This document shows positions 32,543 to 40,987 of a stretch of 44,457 bases of DNA, piece after piece; position 1 is the stretch's first letter; the number at the start of each line of letters is the position of its first letter. The position numbers and the translations under genes are program-made. The notes under the pieces are model-generated. The model was not told the origin of the DNA and ran no database searches. It was given only the letters and a program-made list of their open reading frames with translations. The DNA is from a virus. Location: positions 1 to 44,457 of the IMG/VR virus record IMGVR_UViG_3300033146_001665, one strand, 5' to 3'.

Positions 32543-35043
32543 CAACACCTTGGAATGCATCACCAGTTACGGAGCAAATAGCAGACACTGAATTAGAATT
32601 ATCAAGGTGGCTCAAAAAAGAAAGTAACATGCTTAGTGTTATTGGTAATGATGGTGGCTTTGAAGATAATTTTGATTCTGCTGCTTTAAATACAACAAAT
32701 TTTCCTTATAGTTCTGGTGTAACTCTCTTCGGGAATGGATACGCTAGAATGTTAGGTGGGTCATCTGATGGGTATAATTCATTAGATAGATATTTATGGA
32801 GTAAGCTTTGCTCTAATAGTAACAACCCATACTACGCTTTCGATTCAGGTCGAGTTGTTATCAAGTTTAAAAAAGTATCTAATTTATATAATCAGTTTAA
32901 AGTAGGATATACTGCTGATAAAGGTGATAGTAGAACTATCTTTAGTGCTTACGTTATTGTAACAACAGATGCGTCAAATAATTTATATTTAGATTGTAGA
33001 TTAGGAGCAAGAGCAAACATATCCATTGCTGATTTTCAACTAGGTGATGAAGTTTGCTTTATTTTTGATATATTAAAAGGCGATAGTTCACAAAATTATA
33101 ATAGTGCCCAATTCTCTTATAGTCTTGATGATATGCAAACAATAATTCAAACGAAATCTGCTGGGCCTGCTTATGGTTATATTGGTATAGACTGCTATTA
33201 CCATGACAAACCGATTGATATTGCTTTCTTTGCTGTATATGGTTATCCAACAGAAGCGTCAGCAGAGCTACCAACAACAGAAGCATACACGGTGTCATTA
33301 CCTGCAAAACTTGCAAAAGTATTAACCATTCAACCACATATTTCAACGGCTGGGAATGGCGGTGTAATTAATTTACGCGTTCAGCATAAATCTGATGAAG
33401 ATGCAGTATGGAAAAACTTAGCTGATGAACCTAATGAATGGACTGATTTAGGCGTTGTTGATGGGTCTGCTATCACTGTTAGTGATTATCTATCGAGAAG
33501 AAATGATAACTTTAGGTTTAAGCTTGTTTATGCTGGTGATGGCTTACATTCTTATCCTGAAATTGATCACATAACTTGGACTTGGGCATCAGATGTTATT
33601 GCTCCGGCATCACCAATCATCTTGACTGCAATTGCTCCTAATTCACAAAGTATATTGATTCAATATGACACATTACCAATAGATGCTTATGCAAGAATTC
33701 TTGACGTAAACATAAATGGTGCTGGTAGTTTACCATTAAGTAAACGTAATAAGATAGAGAGTGGACACGGCCATTTAAAGTTAGTTGGTAATCAATTAAG
33801 AGATGAATTATCGGGTGAACATAATAGTGACTTAATCACAATCAACAATTTAAATGAAAACGATGTTGTTCAAATTACATCTTATCACATCGATAATGTT
33901 GGAAATACCTCCGCAGGTATTGAAACATCTTTAGTTATTGAAGGGTCAGGTAATGCCCCTAATGCCCCTGAAGTTAAAAATTTAAGTACTAATTCACCCA
34001 TACAATATTATGGTAAAGAAGGTGTTGGCGTCACTTATAAATTGGATAACCTTATGGATAATTTAATTAATGTTTATGATGATGATGGTGTATTAATTGG
34101 CACCCATTTTCAAAAATTGTTAACAACAGATACAACATCTATTGTATTGAAACCAAAGAAATCTGGAACCTATCCAATCAGATCCGTTGCTATTAAAGTT
34201 GACTTAGATCAAACACTGGTAAGCGAATCATCCATTTTACTTAATTTTATCAATTTGAAAAACGAAATAACTGAACCAAGCCCTGAACCAAGATCCGAGT
34301 TAGCTTATTTAGATTTAAACTTCTGGTTCTATAAGGGTACTGAAGAGAGCTTAGTGGCTAAAGAAATGTTAGAAGATATAACAGCTGGAACTGGTGGTTA
34401 TAACACATGGGATGATTTTCAAGAATCAAATTTCTTACCTGATGTGTTTTCTTCATCAACAATATTTAAATTATTATACACTGATAATTTGATGTCACCC
34501 GAAATTATTGACATACACCATCATTCTAAAAACCTACAACCTTCGGATTTCAATAAACTACCTAGAACGCTTCAATTTAAATTAGATGCATATTATATTC
34601 TAAAAAGTTTATGGGTTATCACAGAGGTAGGAACAGGGACCGCAACGACTATTTTAATTGATGAAAACAATGAGTATCCATTATTAGAAATACTTAGAGA
34701 TAGTAAAAAGTTTACTTATCAAACTGATGCTTCTATTATTGCATTACCTATGGATGAAGCAACTTTTCTAACAACGTATGTTGATACTTATGATTCACAA
34801 ACGGTATTGAATAAGATGATGATAGTTGAATTATATTATTTACATTATAATTTACAAGATGACTTTGTCTTATATACAGATCTATTAACATTAATGGGAA
34901 CTATCGAAACAATTGCTAATAATAAGATATATCACTTAATGAGTTTACTTTATGGATATGTGATAATCAATAAAGTTATGAAAAAGAAAATCTTAGATAT
35001 CACAACTAATGGTTATGCCCCCGATTATTGGAGTAACTCATAA
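32539..35043 (+). CDS. large virion protein with lectin-like and Fn3-like domains
   Basis: 834 aa. Residues ~38-240 begin GGFEDNFDSAALNTTNF and contain FSAYVIVTTDASNNLYLDCR, the style of a ConA-type lectin/glucanase sandwich. Residues ~250-345 and ~350-460 read as Ig/Fn3-like beta modules (VIAPASPIILTAIAPNSQSI). The C-terminal ~230 residues are helical (NKMMIVELYYLHYNLQ). Position downstream of gp6/J and before another very large gene resembles the T4 gp7/gp8 region, but there is no sequence match to those. A baseplate-periphery or fibre role is likely; lectin activity is untested. Confidence 0.6.
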   Translation: MTTPWNASPVTEQIADTELELSRWLKKESNMLSVIGNDGGFEDNFDSAALNTTNFPYSSGVTLFGNGYARMLGGSSDGYNSLDRYLWSKLCSNSNNPYYAFDSGRVVIKFKKVSNLYNQFKVGYTADKGDSRTIFSAYVIVTTDASNNLYLDCRLGARANISIADFQLGDEVCFIFDILKGDSSQNYNSAQFSYSLDDMQTIIQTKSAGPAYGYIGIDCYYHDKPIDIAFFAVYGYPTEASAELPTTEAYTVSLPAKLAKVLTIQPHISTAGNGGVINLRVQHKSDEDAVWKNLADEPNEWTDLGVVDGSAITVSDYLSRRNDNFRFKLVYAGDGLHSYPEIDHITWTWASDVIAPASPIILTAIAPNSQSILIQYDTLPIDAYARILDVNINGAGSLPLSKRNKIESGHGHLKLVGNQLRDELSGEHNSDLITINNLNENDVVQITSYHIDNVGNTSAGIETSLVIEGSGNAPNAPEVKNLSTNSPIQYYGKEGVGVTYKLDNLMDNLINVYDDDGVLIGTHFQKLLTTDTTSIVLKPKKSGTYPIRSVAIKVDLDQTLVSESSILLNFINLKNEITEPSPEPRSELAYLDLNFWFYKGTEESLVAKEMLEDITAGTGGYNTWDDFQESNFLPDVFSSSTIFKLLYTDNLMSPEIIDIHHHSKNLQPSDFNKLPRTLQFKLDAYYILKSLWVITEVGTGTATTILIDENNEYPLLEILRDSKKFTYQTDASIIALPMDEATFLTTYVDTYDSQTVLNKMMIVELYYLHYNLQDDFVLYTDLLTLMGTIETIANNKIYHLMSLLYGYVIINKVMKKKILDITTNGYAPDYWSNS

Positions 35044-37514
35044 TGGCCTATGAAAATGAAAGTAAATTAAACGAAACGGTTACAAAAGTTTTTGAATATA
35101 TAGATTGGTTTAAAGAATATGATTCAACATCTTCAGATAATGAAAAGAAAGCTTTGATGTTGAGATACCCTAATGAAATATCTTCGTTATTAATTTCAAG
35201 TCGAAGTAAATGTGAAAAGTATTTTGAAGAAGTTGTCGATCAACCTATTTATATGACCAATGATTATTTAAGACTTAGAAAATTTTTAGTGCATTGGTAT
35301 TCAGCTTATAATTGTAGTATGAAAGAAGAACAACAAGTATCAGATATTGAAATGATTGATAGAGGGTTATTATTACAATCATTAGGTTATAAGCTACACT
35401 CAGAACATAATGAAATTCATCAGAAAACTTTATGCACAGAATTATCAGATATGTATGCTCAGAAGGGAACACCTTTGGTAGCGGCTAAAGTGTTATCATT
35501 ATTAGATATTTCTAATTTTACTATGTTTGAGTATTGGTTGCAAAGAGATGATTCAGATAATGCTTTAGTATTCACACCAATTCCAATAGATGATATATCA
35601 TACAATACAGGTTTTAATTTAGGTGCTAGACCAGTTAAACCATATAATTCAGTTGTTGATGATGATCCACATTGGTATACAACTGAAACAGATATTGAAA
35701 CTGCTGAAGCTGAAAATCAAATGGGTTTGCCTTCTATGACTCCATATATTGGTATTATATCAGCTAATGATTGGGTTAAAGATTCACGCATGGTTATGGC
35801 TTGGGTTAATAGGCATGTTACCAATACGTATGATAAATTTCTAAATTTATCTGGTTATGATCTAGAAGAGGATAGAAAATATTATTTTTATATGATAGCT
35901 GGAAATATTTCAATTTTAGAATTATATTTAGCTATTGGATATACATATAATGAATTGTATGGTAGAACCAATATTAATGCTAGAAATAACATTGATGAAA
36001 TGGTTCCACACTATAATGGTGACGACGATGTTTTACTATCTGAAGTTCAATATATAACCGAACACAATCATGTATTTAAACGAACTTACGATAGAGATGA
36101 ACGTGAATCGTTATTACAGAAGTCTAAGGATGATTGGCACACACTCAACCCTATTACTAAATGGACACATGCTGAAAGTGCAATAGTTCTTCAAGATGTC
36201 AACCCTGAACTTAAATCATTATGTGATAACATGTTAGCTTCAGGTCAAGGGTTTGAATTTTTAAAAGACTTATTAACAGTTTTAGATTATTATGTAAAAC
36301 ATGATTTGGGGTTAACTAGTTATACAAGCCTATTTATGTTATATGACCCATTACAAGAAAATAGAGATTCATTAGATAAAGTGTTTAACTTCTTTAAACC
36401 ATATCCAACAAGGCTCATTGAAGCTATATCTTATATGGTAATTAATGATATACCTGGTGATTGTATGGCTACTAAAGAGGTTTATGATATGGAAATATAT
36501 CATCGGGTGTATGAATATTATAATAATCTTTATGATCTTTTTAAACAACGCATTTTTGATAAACATTATGATATAGCTGGTAGAGCTGATTGTGAAACTA
36601 TGTTTTGTGATTTACTCAATCAAATTATTATAGATCGCCATTTAGATTATTATTATGAATTGGATGATAAACTTCTTAGGATACATATTGATCAAGCCCT
36701 GGTTGAATATTATATTTTGGTTAATGATTTAGTTGGTTTTAAACTTAAAGAAAAAATTGGTTGGGATAGATATGGCTTTAACGAAATGCCTATCCCCGGA
36801 GATTATCCATGGCCTTCAGCTTTAATGTTTATAGTAAATCAAGATAAAGTGTTTAATAAGTTATCTTCACACTATCCGGAGTTTAGAGCTCATAAGATTA
36901 TGAATCTATTAACAACGCAATTTCATGAATGGTATGTTTTAAGTAATGATAAATTTAATATGTCTTTTGTTGAACCGTTTTTAGAAAAGATATTACCGTT
37001 GATTATGAAAGATGTTGATATGTATAATCACGATGAAAAGTTTGAAGATCAATTGCCTAATATTTATGATGAACTTAAATATGATGTGAGAGAACTGTTT
37101 GTTGAATGGTATTTGCATCAAGACTTGTATCATGGAAAACCAATAGAACGTTTCTCGGAAAAGATATTACCGTTGATTATGAAAGATGTTGATATGTATG
37201 GTATGGAAGAATACTTTAAGGAAATACCATTGGATATACATGATCAAGATCAAGGTGAAGCATTTAAAGAACTGTTTGATGAAAAACTTATAATAGTAAA
37301 AGATGACGTTATGATGAAGATAATGATTGATGGCTTTGTAGATGACATACTACCACTAATTATGAAAGACTTAGGTAAAGGTAAAGTGCATGACATTTTT
37401 AAAGATGTCAGGTCGCGATTATCCGATGATAATAAAGGGTACAGACAAATGTTATTGGCTGACAAGTTAGTAATATATAAAGATTCTATTGAGATCATTC
37501 AACATGATATATAG
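35043..37514 (+). CDS. large helical virion protein with C-terminal repeats
   Basis: 823 aa, one-base overlap with the previous stop (TAATG). Almost entirely alpha-helical, rich in Tyr, Asp, Leu and Met, with no catalytic motif. Three copies of a ~58-61-residue repeat end the protein, each with ILPLIMKD: LEKILPLIMKDVDMYNHD, SEKILPLIMKDVDMYGMEE and VDDILPLIMKDLGKGK. The first two are almost identical in DNA. Such helical, repeat-ended proteins beside wedge genes are often baseplate periphery or fibre-network proteins. The family is not recognised. Confidence 0.6.
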   Translation: MAYENESKLNETVTKVFEYIDWFKEYDSTSSDNEKKALMLRYPNEISSLLISSRSKCEKYFEEVVDQPIYMTNDYLRLRKFLVHWYSAYNCSMKEEQQVSDIEMIDRGLLLQSLGYKLHSEHNEIHQKTLCTELSDMYAQKGTPLVAAKVLSLLDISNFTMFEYWLQRDDSDNALVFTPIPIDDISYNTGFNLGARPVKPYNSVVDDDPHWYTTETDIETAEAENQMGLPSMTPYIGIISANDWVKDSRMVMAWVNRHVTNTYDKFLNLSGYDLEEDRKYYFYMIAGNISILELYLAIGYTYNELYGRTNINARNNIDEMVPHYNGDDDVLLSEVQYITEHNHVFKRTYDRDERESLLQKSKDDWHTLNPITKWTHAESAIVLQDVNPELKSLCDNMLASGQGFEFLKDLLTVLDYYVKHDLGLTSYTSLFMLYDPLQENRDSLDKVFNFFKPYPTRLIEAISYMVINDIPGDCMATKEVYDMEIYHRVYEYYNNLYDLFKQRIFDKHYDIAGRADCETMFCDLLNQIIIDRHLDYYYELDDKLLRIHIDQALVEYYILVNDLVGFKLKEKIGWDRYGFNEMPIPGDYPWPSALMFIVNQDKVFNKLSSHYPEFRAHKIMNLLTTQFHEWYVLSNDKFNMSFVEPFLEKILPLIMKDVDMYNHDEKFEDQLPNIYDELKYDVRELFVEWYLHQDLYHGKPIERFSEKILPLIMKDVDMYGMEEYFKEIPLDIHDQDQGEAFKELFDEKLIIVKDDVMMKIMIDGFVDDILPLIMKDLGKGKVHDIFKDVRSRLSDDNKGYRQMLLADKLVIYKDSIEIIQHDI
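36984..37199 (+). repeat. exact 42-bp repeat, 174-bp period, inside the 823-aa gene
   Basis: The same 42 bases occur at 36984-37025 and 37158-37199 without a mismatch, coding for EKILPLIMKDVDMY; a third, diverged copy begins near 37341. Periods are 58 and 61 codons. Sequence between the exact copies is not conserved, so either gene conversion or strong selection on this segment is implied. Confidence 0.9.
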
Positions 37515-37550
37515 ATTATAAATAATATGACAAAATTTCGGAGGCAAGAT

Positions 37551-38240
37551 ATGACAAAGATGGATAGAAAAATACTTCACATTGATGACAAAGAAAGTAA
37601 GAATTTAAAGGATGAATTTAGTTGCTCGGTCAACGAACCTGAAGATTCAACTACCGCTAAACCAAGAAGAGGGTTCGTATCCATTCTTGATAAAGAAACT
37701 GGTGAATGTCTAGTTGATAAGAAACCATGTGATTTTGGTGGAACAGGTACAGACAATATGATAGTGTGGAATGGTCGTGAGATTATACCACAAGTATTGT
37801 TTGATAAAGATCGCAATGCTTCATCTGGACAAAAAGATTTAAATATACGTTGGCTTAGTTTAGGTACTGGTGGATGTGATGCAGTAAATGTACTAGATCC
37901 GATAGCACCTGATTCACCTGACGTTTCACTTAATGCTGAAATAGTGATTGATGATACTAACGCTAATTACACAGATTCTGGTAAGAAGAAACCATTTGAT
38001 TCAGTTGAATTTGAACAAGACGCGGAAAATGCTAATAGACATTTAATCGTTAAAGTCACCACAACTATATTATATGCTGAAGCTAATATTAATGATCTTA
38101 GTGAAGCTGCTTTATGGTTCTCAGATACTAACGATCCATTGTCAGCTAGTGTATTTGAATTATTTGCAAGAGTAACTTTCTCTACTATCAGAAAACATGA
38201 GAATAGAGAATTAGTTATCTTGTGGTATATCTATTTTTAA
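37551..38240 (+). CDS. virion structural protein, 229 aa
   Basis: I use ATG 37551, which has GGAGG 6 bases upstream; ATG 37527, in frame, has none. The N-terminal 60 residues are charged, then GFVSILDKETGECLVDK, GTGTDNMIVWNGREIIPQVL and NIRWLSLGTGGCD follow. The last motif (x-W-x-x-x-G-T-G-G) is typical of phage virion proteins with a receptor- or wedge-like fold. The C-terminus is beta-rich (FARVTFSTIRKHENRELVIL). Probably a baseplate or fibre-associated component of the 32539-38755 operon. Confidence 0.6.
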   Translation: MTKMDRKILHIDDKESKNLKDEFSCSVNEPEDSTTAKPRRGFVSILDKETGECLVDKKPCDFGGTGTDNMIVWNGREIIPQVLFDKDRNASSGQKDLNIRWLSLGTGGCDAVNVLDPIAPDSPDVSLNAEIVIDDTNANYTDSGKKKPFDSVEFEQDAENANRHLIVKVTTTILYAEANINDLSEAALWFSDTNDPLSASVFELFARVTFSTIRKHENRELVILWYIYF

Positions 38241-38257
38241 TATAGGAGATATTAAAT

Positions 38258-38755
38258 ATGGCTAACACTTACTTTATGGAAACTGAACATGACTGTGGCT
38301 TAGCTGCTTTATCGTTCGCAACAGGTATTGATTATAATCTTATGAAAGAAGAATGGTCTTTTCCTAATACTAATGATATACGAGATGATTTAAGAGATAA
38401 TCCAGGTGCTCATTTCAGAGTATTGGATAAATTAGACATAAGTTACCGTAAAGTAAGTGTTTCAGATATATTAGATTCTAGAGGAATATACACATCTGAT
38501 AAAATTCTTATGTTATTACACTCTGAGAAGTCACCTTATTTAATGCAACATTGGGTAGTTTTACATAGAGTGACAGAATATTATGTGTATTACCATGATG
38601 GTATGAATGGTGTTAAAAAGATTCGAAAAGATAAAATGAGAACAATGATTGAATCGGGTTGGCCTGAATGTGTTTATGAGATACGACAACCTAAAAATGG
38701 CAATAACACTTTATGGAAAATGTGGGATTGGATATTAACTCTCTTCTTACATTGA
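38258..38755 (+). CDS. C39-like papain-fold cysteine peptidase
   Basis: 165 aa, ribosome site TAGGAG. The start METEHDCGLAALSFATG places a catalytic Cys13 at the head of a helix, as in C39 peptidases (D-C-G-x-A-A/L). LMQHWVVLHRVTEYYVYYHDG gives His98 and Asp114 in the H-W-V-V-L ... Y-x-D spacing of that family. The product lacks an ABC transporter domain and a signal peptide. It could process virion proteins, cleave host proteins, or act on the wall. It lies at the end of a structural operon. Confidence 0.75.
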   Translation: MANTYFMETEHDCGLAALSFATGIDYNLMKEEWSFPNTNDIRDDLRDNPGAHFRVLDKLDISYRKVSVSDILDSRGIYTSDKILMLLHSEKSPYLMQHWVVLHRVTEYYVYYHDGMNGVKKIRKDKMRTMIESGWPECVYEIRQPKNGNNTLWKMWDWILTLFLH

Positions 38756-38815
38756 ATGTATAAATACCGTTGATGTGATTAGTCATCCATAAACACTCCT
38801 TTTCAATTTGGAACT

Positions 38816-38858
38816 TTGGCCAGCGTTTTTATTTCCTTTTAAACGCTGGCCAATTTTT
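38816..38858 (+). terminator. strong intrinsic terminator of the 32447-38755 operon
   Basis: TTGGCCAGCGTTT and AAACGCTGGCCAA form a perfect 13-bp stem with a 12-base loop and five T residues. It is the strongest terminator in the window by stem length and GC content. Confidence 0.93.
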
Positions 38859-38859
38859 C

Positions 38860-38969
38860 ATGCTCTTGTATAAATATTGAAATGCTTGTTTCTTGACAGC
38901 CAAGCATGTTGAGTAATATTGATTAGGTATAGGTCAGCATATATTTGCCGTATGTGTTGACCGCCTTTT
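38860..38969 (+). ncRNA. candidate small RNA with two hairpins between terminators
   Basis: After the strong terminator, ATGCTTG/CAAGCAT (38882-38907) and a 12-bp stem GGTCAGCATATA/TATGTGTTGACC (38932-38962, two G-T pairs) followed by CCTTTT lie in ~110 bases without a reading frame. TATAAAT at 38869-38875 could be a -10 box. The second stem plus T-run may instead be a backup terminator. RNA function is inference. Confidence 0.35.
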
Positions 38970-38995
38970 CACGTCTAAAAAAGTAACTAAGTAAC
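38969..38995 (+). promoter_or_regulatory. candidate promoter of the isolated gene at 39036
   Basis: TTTTCACGT joins directly to CTAAAAAAGTAACTAAGTAAC. This combines the CACGT element seen after two other terminators and the CTNAAAAA box of the divergent spacers at 2876-2982 and 12563-12668. The start codon is about 45 bases downstream. Confidence 0.45.
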
Positions 38996-39035
38996 TAAAA
39001 ATAAATAGGGTGATTTAAATTAAGGAGAACAACCA

Positions 39036-39653
39036 ATGACTCAAGTAGAACAAGGTAAAGAACTATTAGAAAACACAGCGGATAAAACGCAACCAGATGT
39101 AAAGTGGTATGATGTAGCACAATATGAAGGTCGTTTAATTAACGCTGAAAAAGCTTATGCAATATTATTAGAAAAACCTTTTGATCCTAAGTATAGAACA
39201 TATGCTTTTGGTGGATCATCTTTAGTTATGGAAGAAGATGGTAGCTTTTCAAAAGAAAATAGTAAACGTTGCCCTGCTATGTCTTTAAATGTAGTAACAA
39301 CACTTGTTGAATATTTAAAAGAAACAGCTGACACTGAAGTTACTTTTGGAACAGCTAAAGATTTACCTTTTGATATTAACTTATTTTATGATGAGAAACA
39401 CGAAATCAATGAATTAATTGAAACATGTCCTAAAATTGTTGTAACATTTAAAGACAGTGAAGTTGATAAAATATTTGCAATTAACATGACTTCTAAGTTT
39501 CAATATAAATTAACATTAATAACTATAGCTGGGATGTTTGCTCAAAAGGCTAATGAGATAGATCGTAATGGTCTAATTCAAAACTTATTTTTAGCATTAC
39601 AAAACACTGGAAATCAAGGTAGAACCAAAGGTGGCTTAATAGTACCTAAATAA
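39036..39653 (+). CDS. hypothetical protein isolated between terminators, 205 aa
   Basis: Ribosome site TAAGGAG 9 bases before ATG. Soluble, acidic, mixed alpha/beta, with YAFGGSSLVMEEDGSF, then PAMSLNVVTTLVEYLKE and a helical C-terminus ending GRTKGGLIVPK. It has its own candidate promoter and a strong terminator, so it forms a single-gene unit and may be expressed at high level or at a different time from the tail operons. No family recognised; a DNA-binding or abundant accessory protein is possible. Confidence 0.65.
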   Translation: MTQVEQGKELLENTADKTQPDVKWYDVAQYEGRLINAEKAYAILLEKPFDPKYRTYAFGGSSLVMEEDGSFSKENSKRCPAMSLNVVTTLVEYLKETADTEVTFGTAKDLPFDINLFYDEKHEINELIETCPKIVVTFKDSEVDKIFAINMTSKFQYKLTLITIAGMFAQKANEIDRNGLIQNLFLALQNTGNQGRTKGGLIVPK

Positions 39654-39684
39654 TATGTCCATAACTTCCTGTTATATTTCGTCT

Positions 39685-39722
39685 AAGCCCCCGAAGTTTT
39701 TAGTTATTCTTCGGGGGCTTTT
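39685..39722 (+). terminator. intrinsic terminator after 39036-39653
   Basis: AAGCCCCCGAAG and CTTCGGGGGCTT form a perfect 12-bp GC-rich stem with a 12-base loop, and the tail is TTTTA. It abuts the next promoter. Confidence 0.93.
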
Positions 39723-39745
39723 ACCACGTCCCACCTACACAATAA
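39723..39745 (+). promoter_or_regulatory. candidate promoter of 39776-40987 (CACGT ... CCACCTA)
   Basis: The terminator T-run is followed by CACGT (39725-39729), CCACCTA (39731-39737) and CACAATAAAG. Compared with 23476-23500 the order and sequence of the boxes are the same, the spacing differs by three bases. Promoter role is inferred from this recurrence. Confidence 0.45.
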
Positions 39746-39775
39746 AGGTCAACTCAATTAGGGGAATTTAATCGC

Positions 39776-40987
39776 ATGGAAGAAATATTCGAAAAACATA
39801 GGGACTCAATATATTTGAACTTGTTCAAAGTTTTAAATTTGACAACTGCATCTCTATTAGACCCATGTTACAATCCACCCATTGCATCATTATTGAAGAA
39901 GAATTTTCAATTAGGTCTATTTCACGATATCCTTTCTAGTGACAGTTTTAATTTCTCTAAGTATATAAAGGATAAGATTTACAAGAAAATAGCCACATAC
40001 CGACTGTATCGAGATGAAATGGTATGGTTCTTGATACTCACTTCTCTATATTTTAACAATAAGAAAAAACAAGATACATTAGACTCAGATATAGTATTCT
40101 TATCATCCTTCATTTTACTACTTAAATATTATACATCATTGTCAAATAAACACATGACAAAATTCTGTGACAAAACCAAAAGCATATTGGCATTAGAAAC
40201 CCTATCTGATAAATCATTATTCTCTACCAAAAATAAACAAGTTCAAATGAGAGCTAAAAGCGTTCTTAATCAAATAAGTTTATCTACTAAAATTAAAAAG
40301 AATATAGCTAACAGTCCTATAGCATTAGGGATGATTCATATATTAGATAGTATAATCAATAAGTATTATGGTAAAATCAAATTAAATGATTATAAGACTA
40401 TTGCTAAGTTGATAATTATATATAGACACAGAATATCACAAAGTTTCAAAGCTTACGCTAGACATTATTATGAATTAGTTGGCATGAGAAATGAGATTTA
40501 TGAAGATGAAAACATTTCGATTTTAAATGCGGTCAATGTTGTTGTTAATAAGAACACTCAAAGAATGGTTTACATACCGGATACACAATATAAATTGTTA
40601 ATGCAAACGACAAGTATTTCAAGTGAAGTTTTAAAAGATATCTATAAAGTACTCTATGGTGATTCTACGCACAATCAAACTCTAAATAGGATAATTACTA
40701 TAATACTAAGTGATGGCCGTTATGAAAAACTTATGAATACATCAACAGTTTTTGAGTGGATGACAATAGTGCGAGGAGTTATTGCTATACGTAGTAAATA
40801 TGATGTTAGAAAAATGTTATTAACAATAATTGAATCAGATGCAAACTTGAGTAAACTATATGAAAGTAAATCAGATTCTTATAAACATAAAATGATACAA
40901 GCTGTTGGCGGTGTTATTGGGATAAGTATATATTCAAGCATTAAAGGATATAACATTAAATCAATATCATTAGGTATGATTATTTAA
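39776..40987 (+). CDS. hypothetical helical protein, 403 aa
   Basis: ATG with AGGGGAA 10 bases upstream. The protein is alpha-helical and basic, with hydrophobic helices (IVFLSSFILLLKYYTSL at about 103-119 and VIGISIYSSIKGY near the C-terminus) but no confident membrane topology and no known motif. Its stop overlaps the convergent tube-cap gene by four bases and no terminator lies between, so the two transcripts overlap. Some resemblance in style to the 352-aa protein at 5826-6884 is noted but not established. Confidence 0.6.
   Translation: MEEIFEKHRDSIYLNLFKVLNLTTASLLDPCYNPPIASLLKKNFQLGLFHDILSSDSFNFSKYIKDKIYKKIATYRLYRDEMVWFLILTSLYFNNKKKQDTLDSDIVFLSSFILLLKYYTSLSNKHMTKFCDKTKSILALETLSDKSLFSTKNKQVQMRAKSVLNQISLSTKIKKNIANSPIALGMIHILDSIINKYYGKIKLNDYKTIAKLIIIYRHRISQSFKAYARHYYELVGMRNEIYEDENISILNAVNVVVNKNTQRMVYIPDTQYKLLMQTTSISSEVLKDIYKVLYGDSTHNQTLNRIITIILSDGRYEKLMNTSTVFEWMTIVRGVIAIRSKYDVRKMLLTIIESDANLSKLYESKSDSYKHKMIQAVGGVIGISIYSSIKGYNIKSISLGMII

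Noticed and set aside
37517-37524. T4 late promoter word TATAAATA (also at 2888, 38759 and 38869)
   Set aside because: At roughly two-thirds AT, about a dozen chance copies are expected on both strands of the window; only some precede genes and no T4-type late sigma (gp55) is visible here.
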